Notes: generated from the sequence alone by a model not told the origin. 64,000 nt of DNA from Lateolabrax maculatus (GCA_031216445.1 CM062219.1:7454501-7518500), one strand, 5' to 3'; shown: positions 24,901 to 36,060, counted from the stretch's first letter. Made by a program: numbers and translations.

Positions 24901-27900
24901 AGGTTTGCAGATATAAACCAAAGTATTGGACAAATTAAAACTGTGACCTGATGAGGGTGCTCGACGCAAAGTAAAGGGATCACAAAAGTTATTATCATTC
25001 ATCAGTGGTAATCTACCCATTAGATGCTAAGATGTTTGACCAAGTTAAAGATAGTTAAGATATTTCCGTCTGGACCAAAGTGGTTGACTGACCCACTGAC
25101 CAACATTACCATCTCTAACAAGCATTCCATTTATTCTGCAAAGATCACAATATGTTCTGTGTCTAACTTTGTTTTTTGATTGCTTCAGTTTTTTTTATTT
25201 CACCAATATCACTCTGGATTATTTTAGGAGATCCAGGACCAGAGGGCCCTCCAGGACTCAAAGGACTGTTGGGGCACCCTGGGCCTCCTGGTCCCAGAGG
25301 CTTAATGGGACCCATCGGACCCACTCCAGACCTGGCCCACATCAAACGGGGCCCCAGAGGACCTGTGGTCAGTTAATACCTTTTTTTTTTTTTTTTTTTT
25401 TTGCAGTTATTATAAATAATTGTGTTTTAATCAAATCTGCCTCTTGACTTTACTGAGTATTTTAAATGCAGTTTAGTTTTATTACTTATAATTATATTCT
25501 GAATTAGCCAATATGAATGTCTGTGTGTTCTGACTGTGACCGCCACTGCTCTGAGTAAATCTTGGATACAGTAAAACAGTCTCTTACATCCATCTTTGCC
25601 TTTTTTTTTTTGGTTCTGGTTTGGTTCCACACTTCTGCTTTGTGTCACACAACAGAATTACTAAATTAATCTGGAGAGCACTGAATGCAGTAAAACCTGG
25701 AAAGACTCTTTATACTTTGGTGTATGTTGCGGATTTTATGAGATTCTGGGTTTCACTCACCAAAATTATTCAGATAAAGACAGGCCCCCGGAGAGCTGTG
25801 ATTGATTTACCTTTATGAAGGGAGCATGAGTAGGGAGTAACCAGGCATCTCTTGAGTTTCAACTGACACATTCAGAAAGACACCATCCCATCATGCACGC
25901 TCTTAAAGAAACCCACACTACTGCAAGCTGAAAAGGGATGACACATGGTAATGGCAGTAACAACAGAGAAGGCTGAATCCATTTACAGCTTTAGTTGTTT
26001 TCTTTGGCTCACGGTGTTTTTGTGCAGCGCTCAGTCTTGACAGCGAATGTGAACCCTCCGTGTTAAAGAGTGGGATCTTAATCAAGAATGTGCAGGATGT
26101 GGCCATAGAGACATATTTCTAGTTTTTTAAGCTTCAGTATTAATCCACTCTTGTTATTGATAAATCAGACCATCAACACCTGCAATCAGTCATATCACGA
26201 GTTGCATGATGCCAAACCAAGAAGTCTAAAACACTGTTTTTACAGTAGAAAGTGATCTATTGCTTTGTGTGTGTGTGACATTTAGATGTGTGTTTTAATT
26301 CACAACTCTTTATATTCATGACCCGTTAATACATTTAATCAGTGCGGGTGAGGTCTGACTAACAGGGAGTTCTTTCTCTCTCCACATAAAAACCTGATTA
26401 GATTCTGAGCACAGTTATGAGGTTTGGCCGTCAGGTCACGGCTGCATGTCAGGATTTCAGAGATGATGAATGTGGGTGAGTGTGTGAGTCACAGACTTGG
26501 TACTGATCTGAATATTGGCTCTACTCCTTATACAATGTCTTCAGACTACTTTAATGATGATTGTCCCAGGAAACAGATCAAAGCGATCCCTACCCTCGAG
26601 CTGAAGTTACTCAAAAATGGCTTTGAGGCAGGCACAAAGTTAATCTTGGTTAATCATTGTTGGTGGAGCACGATGAAGAAGTCAGTTTTCAATTTAAAAA
26701 GATTTTTGGATGAATTTCTGTGAAAATAGAAAAAAAACACATTTCTGTGAAAACATCATCAACAGTATCCAGTCCACCTTACTTGTATGTCTTTGGAGTG
26801 TGAAAGGAAAACATAAACATGAAAATATGATTGAAACAGATGTCCAATTATTATTTATTTTCATTTAATAGGGGCCTCCAGGAGCACCAGGAAAAGACGG
26901 TCTAAAGGTGAGGTCAAAATGCTGTTTTGTCACCTTATCTGTGTATTTATTTTTATAACATATCCGTTCAACAAGAGGCAACAATTTTAGACAAGAGTCT
27001 TTGTTTCAGTTGCACAGTGTAGAACGGGGGTTCCACGCATCGCCCCGCAGGCATGTTCATTCATGTTGGCAGCACAGTTTGACTCTTGGCTACATGAACA
27101 TGGCTTCTCTCAGAGAAAGGTACCAGAGTTGGTGCAGAAGGTTCAGAAGTACCAACATGATACAGTTGGCTCATCTGCCAACACCACGTCTATCAAAAGA
27201 TATTTCTCAATAGCTAAATTGTTTCTCAACTTCACCAGATTTATACAGGGTGGAAAGGATTTGTGAGAATCCTGGCAGGTGCCAGGTTTCTCACAAACCC
27301 TCAGCTGGATGTTGCCGCTGATAGGATCACTACAAGTTGCAACACGTTGATAGAGGAAAACTGTAGTGCCAAACAGCAATTTGTACAAATTTAAAGCTGT
27401 TCTTGGGACTTATTACAAAGACCAAAGGCTTCTGAATACAAACACAAACACATCATTGTTACTTAGTATCTGAGTAGCCATGTACATGTTCAGATAATTG
27501 CACCTGGTACAAGATCATCTTGGGCCAAACTTGGACAATTTTATAGTTGCTTAATCCGAGTTGAGGTTACACTTTCTACCAGTGATATAATCTCTGATAA
27601 GCATGGTTTTTCTCAGCTGCAAACAAGTTTCTACTGCAACCTGAGTCACAATTGACCCAATTCACAAGAAGCTGAGGCCAACAGCCTGTCTGTTCAAGTG
27701 GAAACTCAGTAACTTCTTCCTCCTGACCACCAGTGTTAATACTCTGGATACCTCCAGGCTATTGCGGTTGTCTGGAATATCATGGATTTTGTGAACAGGG
27801 GCTTTTCGATTGGCTGAAGGGAGGTAGTAACCATCTTTCAAAAGGCTAACTGGAATGTTTTTCTCTGCTTTGCCTCCCCGAGAAGCCTAAGGCCAAGTGT

Positions 27901-28888
27901 TAAAAAAGAAGCACCAGCAGATGGTTAAGCCTCAGATTAAGGAGGCACAATGCAGATTCCACCCTGGTTACAGTGAGATTTGTGTTTGCATTTTCCACAT
28001 TTTTTGTATTAAACCAGATTTGCTTGCGCCTTCTCATTTTGTAATGTTCCTTAAAAGAAAGTCAAGGAGCAACTTAGGTCAGACGGCATCGTTGCTGTTT
28101 GCCGATGGTGTTTTGGCCGTCAGACTGCACTGTGCTTTGGAGCAGTTGCAGCTGGTCCAGTTGTGTTCAGATGGGTACACACGCAGTTTGGCTGTTATTT
28201 TCATTCACGAAGATAAAACAAATATGAACATCCTTTGATACCGCGGCAACGTTGGTGGTACAAAGATGAACTACAGACCTGAGATCTTTGATCAAAAGAT
28301 TCAAAAGATCTTTGATTTGAAAGGAAGTTGGTTGTGAGGTGAGAGTGGTGAGGTTGAAGCTCTGTGATCCAGCAGGATGTCAACTTAGACCTAGAACAGC
28401 CAGTTGAGGTAGTCCGGGAGCTAATTTATGGCAGACCTGGAGAAACTTGAAATCATAAAAATCCCCTTCTTGGGAGATGAGTATTGCAGACTGTGGTTAC
28501 TTGTGGCTGATTTATAAGAGCATTACTTGACAGGATTATGTGATTTTGGCCAATAATGACTCAAGAATGACCAGTCATCCATGTCACACCAACTAATAGA
28601 AGTATGATACATAAAAGCTGAAGAGGTTCTGGCCTCATATTGGCTCTTGGATCTTGTTATATCCGTAACACTGTTTGCTTAGCTTGTGGATCACGTATGG
28701 AACAATTTAGGTGCATCTGCTTTACTCACATAGTACCTCGGTATTCTTTCACTACAGCTGGGGTGTTTGTGTGGATAGATTGGAAGGTGATGGTAATCTG
28801 TCTCTCCGAGTAACAAATCCAAACCATCTGCCAAAACAATCACAGCCCCAGTGTGACCCTGAGTCCGGCTAACAACCACAGTAGTCAG

Positions 28889-28974
<86 letters not shown>

Positions 28975-30301
28975 GTGTGTGTGTGTGTGCTACCGTAAAT
29001 CAACAGGCTGCCGTGTTACTTCACAGTCAGGCTACATGTACAGTATGTTTAGTTTTATACGAACAGCACACACTTTGTCTTTCACATACACAGGCCACAG
29101 TTTCAGGAAAAGTTTTACATTTTGGGGAATACACTTATTTGCCTTCTTGACAAAAGTTAGATGAGCAGATCGATACTACTCTCATGTCTCTGCGTTAACT
29201 ACTGAATGAGGCTAGAGCAGGGATTAATTATCTTAGTAAATCACATCTGACTTTGGGCAAGAAAGCAACTAAGCATATTTCCTAAAATATCAAACTATTC
29301 CTCCGACTGACTAAGGCAATATTACAAAATCTTATCATATTTTAATCTTCCACATTACATCTTAAAAATGATGTGCCTGCCTATCTCTTTCTCCCTTTCT
29401 CTAACTAAAAAAATCCCTAACTAGAAATATGTGAATTCTTTTCATGCTTTCCCCCCCACTGTAATTCATCTAAGCTAAATATTTTTTTTGTTTCCCCAGG
29501 GGGATAGAGGAGCTCCTGGGCCTGTCGGACCACCAGTAAGATTCTGGCCATCTATACTGATGCCACACTATTGTAGCTTGTTACCGTTATCCAGAACAAT
29601 ACAGTTAAAACTAAAGCATGGCTGAAAAACAGACCACTGTGGACTGTGGACATTAAACGGCACAGTTAATGATACTGTCAAACTCAAAGTAAATAGTATC
29701 CAGCACAGAGTAAGCATTATTCCCTTAGATAAACACTGATGATGCTAACATTTACAAATGATGAGAAAAAGCTCAGTAGCCAGTGGCCAGTCCTAGACAG
29801 CCCATTGATCAGCTGGATTTCTGTTTAAAAAGTAATTTTGCGCATGTAACATGGGTGCAACTGTCACCAGAGACCTTTGATGCATGTCATATACATGCCA
29901 AAAAAGATTATTTTTTTAAATAATAATTTTGAAAGGTCAATTTCATTATATGTCCACAAATAATTTGTAAGGTAATAAACTAAATATTTGTTAAAGAATT
30001 AGTTTTTGTTGTACTCGACCCCCAGGGCCCTCCAGGCTCCTTTGATTTCCTGCTTCTGCTGATGGCAGACATCCGTAACGACATCGCTGACCTGCAGAGC
30101 AAGGTGTACGGCCGACCGATGCACTCTCCAGGGGAGGACTTTCCTGCCGTCCCTGACAGCTGGAGGGACGGCCAGGACGATCTGGATACGGGCTCAGGGG
30201 AGGACTATAAGGAACCTCCACCTCGAACAGGCGGAGGGTCCAAGAGGAACAGGAAGAAGAAACCAGCTCGAGAGAGAACAGACTTTGACTGGAATATTTA
30301 A
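20723..30301 (+). CDS. ccbe1: Collagen and calcium-binding EGF domain protein 1 (3' nine exons; 5' end outside window)
   Basis: Nine exons are seen: 20723-20775, 21021-21155, 21705-21842, 23130-23239, 24663-24771, 25228-25367, 26872-26907, 29500-29535 and 30026-30301. All have GT-AG introns and compatible phases, giving about 343 residues plus the stop. In order they encode the end of a Cys-rich segment (KKCCKGFKFVLGQCIPE), a first EGF-like unit (DYDVCSGAPCEQQC), a calcium-binding EGF domain beginning DIDECA, a linker, 14 Gly-X-Y triplets, a short break (PDLAHIKR), 11 more triplets, and a C-terminal FDFLLLMMADIRND segment with a basic tail. In the known family CCBE1 is secreted, binds matrix and, with ADAMTS3, promotes VEGF-C maturation for lymphangiogenesis (zebrafish full-of-fluid, human Hennekam syndrome). 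The signal peptide and first Cys-rich residues are missing here; human CCBE1 has 11 exons, so these are probably exons 3-11. Identity is very secure. Confidence 0.96.
21021..21155 (+). CDS. ccbe1: ccbe1 exon (first EGF-like unit)
   Basis: Acceptor TACCTGCAG, donor GTGAGA. The 135-base exon encodes DYDVCSGAPCEQQC, then CTCYPGYRYDRERHRNREK and PYCL. Six cysteines follow EGF spacing. The RHRNREKPYC stretch is diagnostic for CCBE1. It is phase 1 on both sides, so the exon is symmetric. Confidence 0.95.
21705..21842 (+). CDS. ccbe1: ccbe1 exon (calcium-binding EGF domain)
   Basis: Acceptor CATAAAG (weak pyrimidine run), donor GTGAGA. The exon reads DIDECANKNMTACSQICVN, then a CxC core and DGKTCTKGER. 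The DIDEC start plus the later aromatic residue in GSYRCEC is the cbEGF signature. The N-M-T triplet is a potential N-glycosylation sequon. Symmetric phase 1 exon. Confidence 0.95.
21939..21970. repeat. Compound GT/GA microsatellite (ccbe1 intron)
   Basis: GT run followed directly by GAGAGAGAG. Confidence 0.9.
23130..23239 (+). CDS. ccbe1: ccbe1 exon (linker after cbEGF)
   Basis: Reads VHLFEKSDNVMNAGTCSATC, then a hydrophilic helix ending in SVLQLKQK before donor GTAAGG. The acceptor is a tandem CAGCAG, so the exon may begin at 23130 or 23133; both keep frame and differ by one Ala. The remaining cysteine pair and LQLKQK ending match the family. Confidence 0.93.
24663..24771 (+). CDS. ccbe1: ccbe1 exon (helical linker into first collagen block)
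   Basis: Acceptor TTATTCAAG, donor GTAAAA. Reads MAMLSNSADVPEQMTSEKIL, then a short hydrophobic stretch and P-GPP-GPP-GPP. The ATG at its first codon is internal coding, not a start. Ends phase 1 within a Gly codon. Confidence 0.92.
24895..25125 (+). repeat. Dispersed repeat family E, diverged copy (ccbe1 intron)
   Basis: GGGATCACAAAAGTTATTAT, then GATATTTCCGTCTGGACCAA and GTGGTTGACTGACC follow the same order as in the 50820 copy. Confidence 0.6.
25228..25367 (+). CDS. ccbe1: ccbe1 exon (collagen block with interruption)
   Basis: Acceptor ATTTTAG, donor GTCAGT. Encodes GDP GPE GPP GLK GLL GHP GPP GPR GLM GPI GPT, then the non-collagenous break PDLAHIKR, then GPR GPV. The break matches the CCBE1-specific PSPDLSHIKQ position. 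A run of 22 T follows 14 bases into the intron. Confidence 0.94.
26872..26907 (+). CDS. ccbe1: ccbe1 36-bp collagen micro-exon 1
   Basis: Too short for an ORF search. Between TTTAATAG and GTGAGG it encodes exactly four triplets, GPP GAP GKD GLK, phase 0 on both sides. Position and sequence match the GPPGAPGRDG part of CCBE1. Confidence 0.9.
27890..28180 (+). pseudogene. Non-LTR retrotransposon relic (reverse-transcriptase fragments, ccbe1 intron)
   Basis: Two pieces in order: MVKPQIKEAQCRFHPGY (the 'qCgFrpGrgT' block) and ASLLFADGVLAV, the YxDD-type catalytic motif with the second Asp changed to Gly, then a CALEQLQLV stretch. About 290 residues between the motifs in live elements are missing, so this is a heavily deleted copy. 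Family within the LINEs is uncertain. Confidence 0.65.
28894..28989. repeat. Long GT microsatellite (ccbe1 intron)
   Basis: About 96 bases of TG with three TA interruptions near 28957-28970. The longest simple repeat in the window. Confidence 0.95.
29105..29304. mobile_element. MITE-like element, family C copy 2 (ccbe1 intron)
   Basis: Opens AAAAGTTTTACATTTTGGGG, then AGTTAGATGAGCAGATCGAT and CTCTCATGTCTCTGCG; closes with TTTCCTAAAATATCAAACTA, the inverted end. The central part is shorter than in full copies. Confidence 0.7.
29500..29535 (+). CDS. ccbe1: ccbe1 36-bp collagen micro-exon 2
   Basis: Between TTTCCCCAG and GTAAGA it encodes four triplets, GDR GAP GPV GPP, phase 0 on both sides. 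It follows the first 36-base exon after a 2.6 kb intron and joins in frame to the last exon (GPP GSF). Confidence 0.9.
30026..30301 (+). CDS. ccbe1: ccbe1 terminal coding exon
   Basis: Acceptor GACCCCCAG. Reads GPPGSFDFLLLMMADIRNDI, then ADLQSKVYG, an acidic/Pro segment with DLDTGSGEDY, a basic cluster (SKRNRKKK), and stop TAA at 30299-30301. The FDFLLLM(M/L)ADIRND block is the hallmark of CCBE1 C-termini. Confidence 0.95.
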   Translation, partial: GPPGSFDFLLLLMADIRNDIADLQSKVYGRPMHSPGEDFPAVPDSWRDGQDDLDTGSGEDYKEPPPRTGGGSKRNRKKKPARERTDFDWNI

Positions 30302-30458
30302 AGACAGTGCATATAAATACTTAATGTAAGGTGTAAATATTGAAGTGGTTTGCTTTTCTAATTTAACTGTTTTGAAACAGAATGTACTGTATGCCTTTTG
30401 ATCACAGATGTTTATTTTTGTATATTATACGAGATTTTGTGTGAATATTTTGTAACAA

Positions 30459-30464
30459 AATAAA
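30459..30464 (+). terminator. ccbe1: ccbe1 polyadenylation signal
   Basis: AATAAA lies 158 bases after the ccbe1 stop codon in an AT-rich 3' region, followed within 30 bases by a T-rich tract. A short 3' UTR ending near 30480 is likely. Confidence 0.65.
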
Positions 30465-30904
30465 TAGACTGTGCAAATGCATGTTTTTTTTTTTTCAGAA
30501 ACATGTGGTTTCTTCACAGCAAATTAAACTAAAGGCTGTCATGAAAACAGTTTTTTACCTCATTACGTTATGACAGTGTATTTGTTTGACATAAAAATGT
30601 ATAAGAAAGTGAGCTACCCAATGCCTAAATGGTGAATCAATTGACTTAAAATTCATAAATTCACAAGTCGGATTAAAATAGCACGAATATTGGAATGGGG
30701 CATTAAAAAATATGAACTGTCTCATGCCATTAGTGCTCATCTGTGAGACACCTTGCTGTAGTTTTTTTTTGTTGCTGTGGCAGAAAACTAATAGCAATTA
30801 GAAGAAGATGGAAAAGAATACTTGCATTGCCACCTGAGATTAATTATTTTCTGAATTTGTAATTACTGACGTAGTGATACCAATCGATAACCAGCAGTAG
30901 TTTG

Positions 30905-31137
30905 GAGAGCTGCAACTAACAAATATTTTTATTATCGATCAGTTTGATCAGTATTTTTGAAGTAACTCATTTGGCCTATGAAATGTAAAAAAAATGTGAA
31001 AAAATGGAAAATGTTAAGTCTGACCAAAACCCAAAGATAAATGACAGAGAAGCAAAACCTGCCATCTGAGAAGCTCAAAGTAGGTGTTGATTATTTTTCT
31101 CTTGATCGATTAATCAACTTATCATTTTAGCTCTAGT
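30905..31137. mobile_element. MITE-like element, family A copy 3
   Basis: Starts GAGCTGCAACTAAC, includes CAAAACCCAAAGATAAATGA and ends TCGATTAATCAACTTATC then TTTAGCTC. Lies 0.6 kb after the ccbe1 stop. Confidence 0.7.
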
Positions 31138-31783
31138 ACTCATTTTGTACATCTTGATTTGACCTCAAATTATTTCTCAAAAAAATAATGCATGTGTAAA
31201 TCACATATTTTAAAATACTTAATGCTAAATGGAACACACAAACCAGTACGGTGATTAACAGCTTTACTCATTTTTCTGCTCATACAAACCAGGTTCGTTT
31301 TGTGGATATGGGGAGAAGTGATCATATGAAAATGAACCACGTTGCTATCAGTTGCAAAGCAGGATGATGGAATAGGATAAAGCCAACTGTTGATTAATTA
31401 AATTGCTCCGTGAAGTCCTGATCAGCAGAAAATGATAAAGCTTTAATAGTTGGACAATGTGATGATGCTTGCCGCTAATTGTGAAATCTGCCGCATATTT
31501 AAACTAAGAGAGACATGTAAATTCATTTTAAGGTGAGGGGAACAGGACATCTGGCTGTGTGGTTGATAGTTAACTGATAGTTCTCCACCAGAGGGAGACC
31601 TTCTCAAAGCCAAAGGTCTGCAGACATTCACAACACTCTGGGTACTTTGCGCAACAACTGTCTGCTGTTTGTCAACTGTCTGTTTGCTCAGTCTGATATA
31701 AAAAAGATTTCAAGATTTCCAGTGATGATTCTACTAACTTCTCAGCAGAAAACAAAAAGGCAAATTCAACACATTGGAACTTG

Positions 31784-31785
<2 letters not shown>

Positions 31786-31814
<29 letters not shown>
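31786..31814. repeat. TA microsatellite
   Basis: Fourteen AT units after ccbe1. Confidence 0.95.
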
Positions 31815-31816
<2 letters not shown>

Positions 31817-32011
31817 CTATTCACTTAGATGAGCAACACTGTATGTAACCACTGTAAAGAACCACTTGTTCTTCACTGATTGCATTGAGTATCAGCTCTG
31901 TGTCACATACACTGACAGATAAAAGCAAAAGAGTGTTCATCTTGACTCATTATAAAGCTCATACCTGTGTTTTCCTTTAAACAGGAAAAAGGTGCATCTT
32001 TGGTGTTTTTA

Positions 32012-32242
32012 ATTAAAACACTTTATACAAACATTTAATAAATGGTTTATAACACATTACTGTGTTTTACCATATTGTCATTATCTGGTTCTACACCAGC
32101 CTCCATGTATGGGTGACCCCAGGAGGATTCATAAACAGATACACTTACATTTGATTACAACTACACTACAACTGTGTGTTATACATCATTTATTAAATGT
32201 TTGTAAATGCTAAATAGGGGGACATAATATAAAGTGTTCCAA
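32012..32242. mobile_element. MITE-like element, family D copy 1
   Basis: Left arm ACACTTTATACAAACATTTA and right arm ending TTTGTAAATGCTAAATAGGG then TATAAAGTGTT are inverted copies of about 40 bases. Non-coding. Confidence 0.7.
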
Positions 32243-33236
32243 ATTAAATTATAGATGTTGACTTTTGACCTTTTAATAGCATCATTGAAAAAAAGCTTTT
32301 CTTATACAATGAAACATTAATCTATTTCTTGCCATTATCCACATTAATCTCACTCTGGTGCCCCACTGTCTTGAATTCTGAAGCCTGTGAAGTCATGTCT
32401 GGAAGAGACTGAACATGCTTGGCCTCTGAAGTGAGTGTGATGTTTTGACGTTGGGCATCCAGCTGGGTTTTGGATGTAGTATATTCTTTTGTGAGGTCAT
32501 AAACTTTGTTGTTCACCCTTGTCTCTCTTACTCATAACTTACATTTATCTCACTTTGTCCTTTATTAGATGAAAAGAAATTGCAGATTTAATCTCGGGAT
32601 CTTGACCAAAACAAGGTGATGTCATTTGTATTTTCGTGAATGACAAGACCGTGCAATAAAACTAAAAACACTCGCTCAAGAAACCTTCAGTCTTGTTTAT
32701 CAGCACAGCAGAATAATAAATTGTGGGAGTGTCGGTGCAAATTATGCTGTTTTGTCTTCATAACAGAGAAAAAAGTTAAAGTGAGATCACATGCCACCAA
32801 CTTTCATACTGCCACAATATAATAGAAAGGAAATTCACACTTTGTAACGCAGGGTTACGTAAAATGTCTTAAACCTGTATAAAAATTTTACATACACAGC
32901 TCTTAAAGCTGGAGAGCTGTGTGTAGAGATGCATAGATAATATAGATTTCTGTTTCATCCTAATGTGTTTTATCCTAATCTAATATGTATAATAAAGTAA
33001 CCCTCTTAAAGGGGCCTTTCTGCATATTGAGTACTTTGACTTTTGACACTTTAAGTATATTTTATTGTTGATTCGTATATACTTCTTGTAATTGTTTTGA
33101 ATAAAAGTTTGAATGCAGCGCTGTTACTTGTAATTTAGTATTTTTATAGTGCGGTATTGCTACTGCTTTATATATCATGTGAGTACTTCTTCCACTGTAC
33201 ACTGTGCCCTGATAGACATTCAGTACCCCTCTAAAT

Positions 33237-33250
33237 CCACTAGGTGGCAG
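33237..33250 (+). promoter_or_regulatory. CTCF-like site between ccbe1 and lman1
   Basis: CCACTAGGTGGCAG is an exact match to the vertebrate CTCF core. It lies 2.9 kb after ccbe1 and 6.6 kb before lman1, in otherwise AT-rich sequence. Confidence 0.6.
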
Positions 33251-34139
33251 TCATTTGTCAGTCATATACAGTGCAGTATGCACTGTGATGCACAGTGCTC
33301 AGTGAACTCGTTAAACTTTGCAGTGTAGTTCACAGGGAAACACATTAAGATAATCAAAACACAGTCACCAACAGAGCTTTATGGCGATGTTCACTCAGCG
33401 TGGGTAACCTGTTTTCTCGTTTATTTTTGGACTCCATGACTGAAATTTGGCGTTCTCATGCAACAATATTTAACATATTTCCTCTCAGAGATGTTTGACA
33501 ACATGGTCAGCAGCCATCAGTGATGATATTAACTGAAAACGACACATTAAATACACTTGGCCTGTCTCTGTCAGAGTAATTATTGCAACCATTTTGTGAT
33601 AATCTGTAACATTTTGTTCCTGGAAGCCAAATAATCATCTTCATCAACTTTTTGACACATTTTTGGACCATGGCAATCAAACAATAACCACAATGTTTGT
33701 TGTGAACGAAAACAATTGCGTCATCATAATTATCAATATTATCACCATTCCAACCAACATCAGTTCATTAACGTCATAAACAAAAAACAGATTTGTTTTT
33801 GTTTTTTTCCACGCATGCCAAAGGTTCCTTCAAAACAGTCATGTGCCACCTCCACTAAACACTACATCATTGTTTACATGTTTTGTATTTGTTTCACAGT
33901 GAGCCAATTTTCAGAGAACAGTGCATGTCATGATTTGCATTTGATTAAAGAGGGGCCGAAATTAAAGTCCTGTGCACATCCTTTTAACAAGCTTGGATCA
34001 TCTCGTCCAGGAAAAAGACAGAAAAAAAGTTGGCAATATATTTCTCCAGAATCCCTTCTGGAAGTAATTAATCACCATCATACAAGGGAAAGCCTTAAAA
34101 GATTTCAAATATTTGCTGAAGTGCCCCCTTGTTCCTAAT

Positions 34140-36060
34140 TATATCTCCCTGCTTGTCCCCCTCATTATTTAGAACTACCCACAAAAAGATGCAACACTGA
34201 ATGGGAACCGTCACACACCCAGCCCCCTTCCGATAGAAAATGTTTAATAGCAAATGAATGAGTGAGTTACTGTGCTGCAATAAAGGCCTTAATGAGGTAA
34301 TTTTATTAGTAGCGGCTGCCTAGAACTGTTGGAAACCGATGGAGGAAACAAACAGAGAGAGGCAGCATAGAGAAAATTAGTGTTACCCAATTCATTAATT
34401 AATGCATTAGTGTGGGCAGCAAATTAACTGCCCCAAAAACCCACCATTCAGTGAAGATTATAATGAAAAAAACACATTGTTGCCCTCGAACGTAATTACA
34501 AGACAGTGCAAATTCAATTCTAATGAGGCGAAAGGCACCCCCTTAACATACATCCCCTATTTCCCCCTCTAAAAGGGCTTGCTCTTGTTGGAGCCTAAGT
34601 TTAAGGAAGTATTGAAAGTGAGGGAGACAATAATGAGAGATCGGCCTGGCCTTAAGTGCTTTATATGCTGCAAACAGGTAGAGAGGATTGAATGGCTCTC
34701 TTTCTGGGACTCCTGGGGGGCCTGTCTTCCCAGCACAACAACACTTGGCCCTGAGAAAAGGGTCGGCTGAGGAGCCCGGAGAGTGAAAGGACCTGTGCTG
34801 TAGTGGGTCAAACTGAATGGCCACAAGTTCTTCAATTATTACAAACTATGTTGTGCCAGCCCGGGCTACACACATGTACACAAACACAAGCACGCACACA
34901 CACACCTATGCGAGGACGCACACAAAAACACACGTAGACAGCCCTCACCCTTCCACCTTTCCCTCTCATTGAGTTATCTTTACTCAGGCTTTGTCTCCTC
35001 TAATTGGAGCTGATGAGGGACTAATTGGTAGCTTTTTTACAACACCCAGTACTTAAGCAATGGCAAGCCGAGGGAGGCAGCATGAGCGGAGTTAATGAGA
35101 GGCTTTGCACAAATAAAAGCTTTAAAATGGGCCTGTTTCACAGAATGGGAGAAAAGGAAAGTTGAGAATATCTTTTGTGTCCTCCACATCTTTCACTTAT
35201 GTGCAGATATCTGAAAAGGAGAAGGAGTGGTGGAGGGCGCACAGTGGTTGCTGAAACGTTGAGCACTTGTGCGCATAAAGGGATCTGTTCTGTATTGTTT
35301 GGGGCCCATCGTTTAGTGTGTCTGTTAATAATGAGAAAGGGCTGCTCTTCAAATGAATGTGGCAAAGTCCTTAGTGGACAATAAGTGCCCTCTCTTCCCT
35401 GGACCACACTGGACCGTGTTGAAGCAATCTGAAATAAAGGTTTAGTCCTTCTGCGTTGTTGAGGGTGAGTATGTGGCCTATGTGCACAGAATTGAGCCAA
35501 CAAATAATACAGCAGCGAAGCCAGTCTATACAGCTCTGATGTCGAGTATCTAGCAATCTTTGCAGAAACCAGAAATGATCAAAATCTGGTTTTAACTGTG
35601 ACGAATGGGGCTTGTGCGTCTCCCGTTGGATGCACCTGTAGCACATGTGACATTGCAGAAATACTGAGGGAAAATCAAGCTCACTAGATGGTAATTCAAA
35701 CATAAAAATCACGTTCCTCTCCTGGTCCTCTGGGGCCAGTTAGGGATTTACGTCATGGTGGTAAACTTAGGAGCACAGGGGGTTCAACCACAGGACATTT
35801 CCTTAGCATGCTGTCGTTTAAGCAGACATTTTGTTCATGTGATAATGGTTTGCTTTGTGCTTTTCAGGTATGAATAAACACCATGAAGCGACAGGCTTCA
35901 TTTAACTAAGCCATGGCGTCACACTGGGAGGTGACAGGGCACTCTCCCTTTCCCCCTAATGTGACATGGGTAATACAAACATCTTTAGACAACCAGATCC
36001 TCCAGGAACAAGTAGCCCCATGCACAACACAAATGTTATTTGTTTTATCTGATAAGGCCA
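34140..36060. promoter_or_regulatory. Candidate regulatory tract between ccbe1 and lman1
   Basis: Almost 2 kb without recognisable repeats, with ATTA-rich blocks (CATTAATTAATGCATTAG, CTCTAATTGGAGC, GGGACTAATTGGTAGC) and long stretches of balanced composition. Looks like clustered conserved non-coding elements; inferred. Confidence 0.35.

Noticed and set aside
28853..29164. Open frames of alternating Cys-Val over the GT repeat
   Set aside because: Products of simple-repeat translation, not genes. The same applies to frames over the GT tracts at 15730-15951 and 21780-22085.
34117..34137. CTCF-like GTGCCCCCTTGTTC on the minus strand
   Set aside because: Two mismatches in the key 5' positions; too weak to list as a site.
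35138..35503. 121-codon minus-strand frame
   Set aside because: No recognisable domain, no splice or promoter context; lies in a tract better explained as non-coding regulatory sequence.
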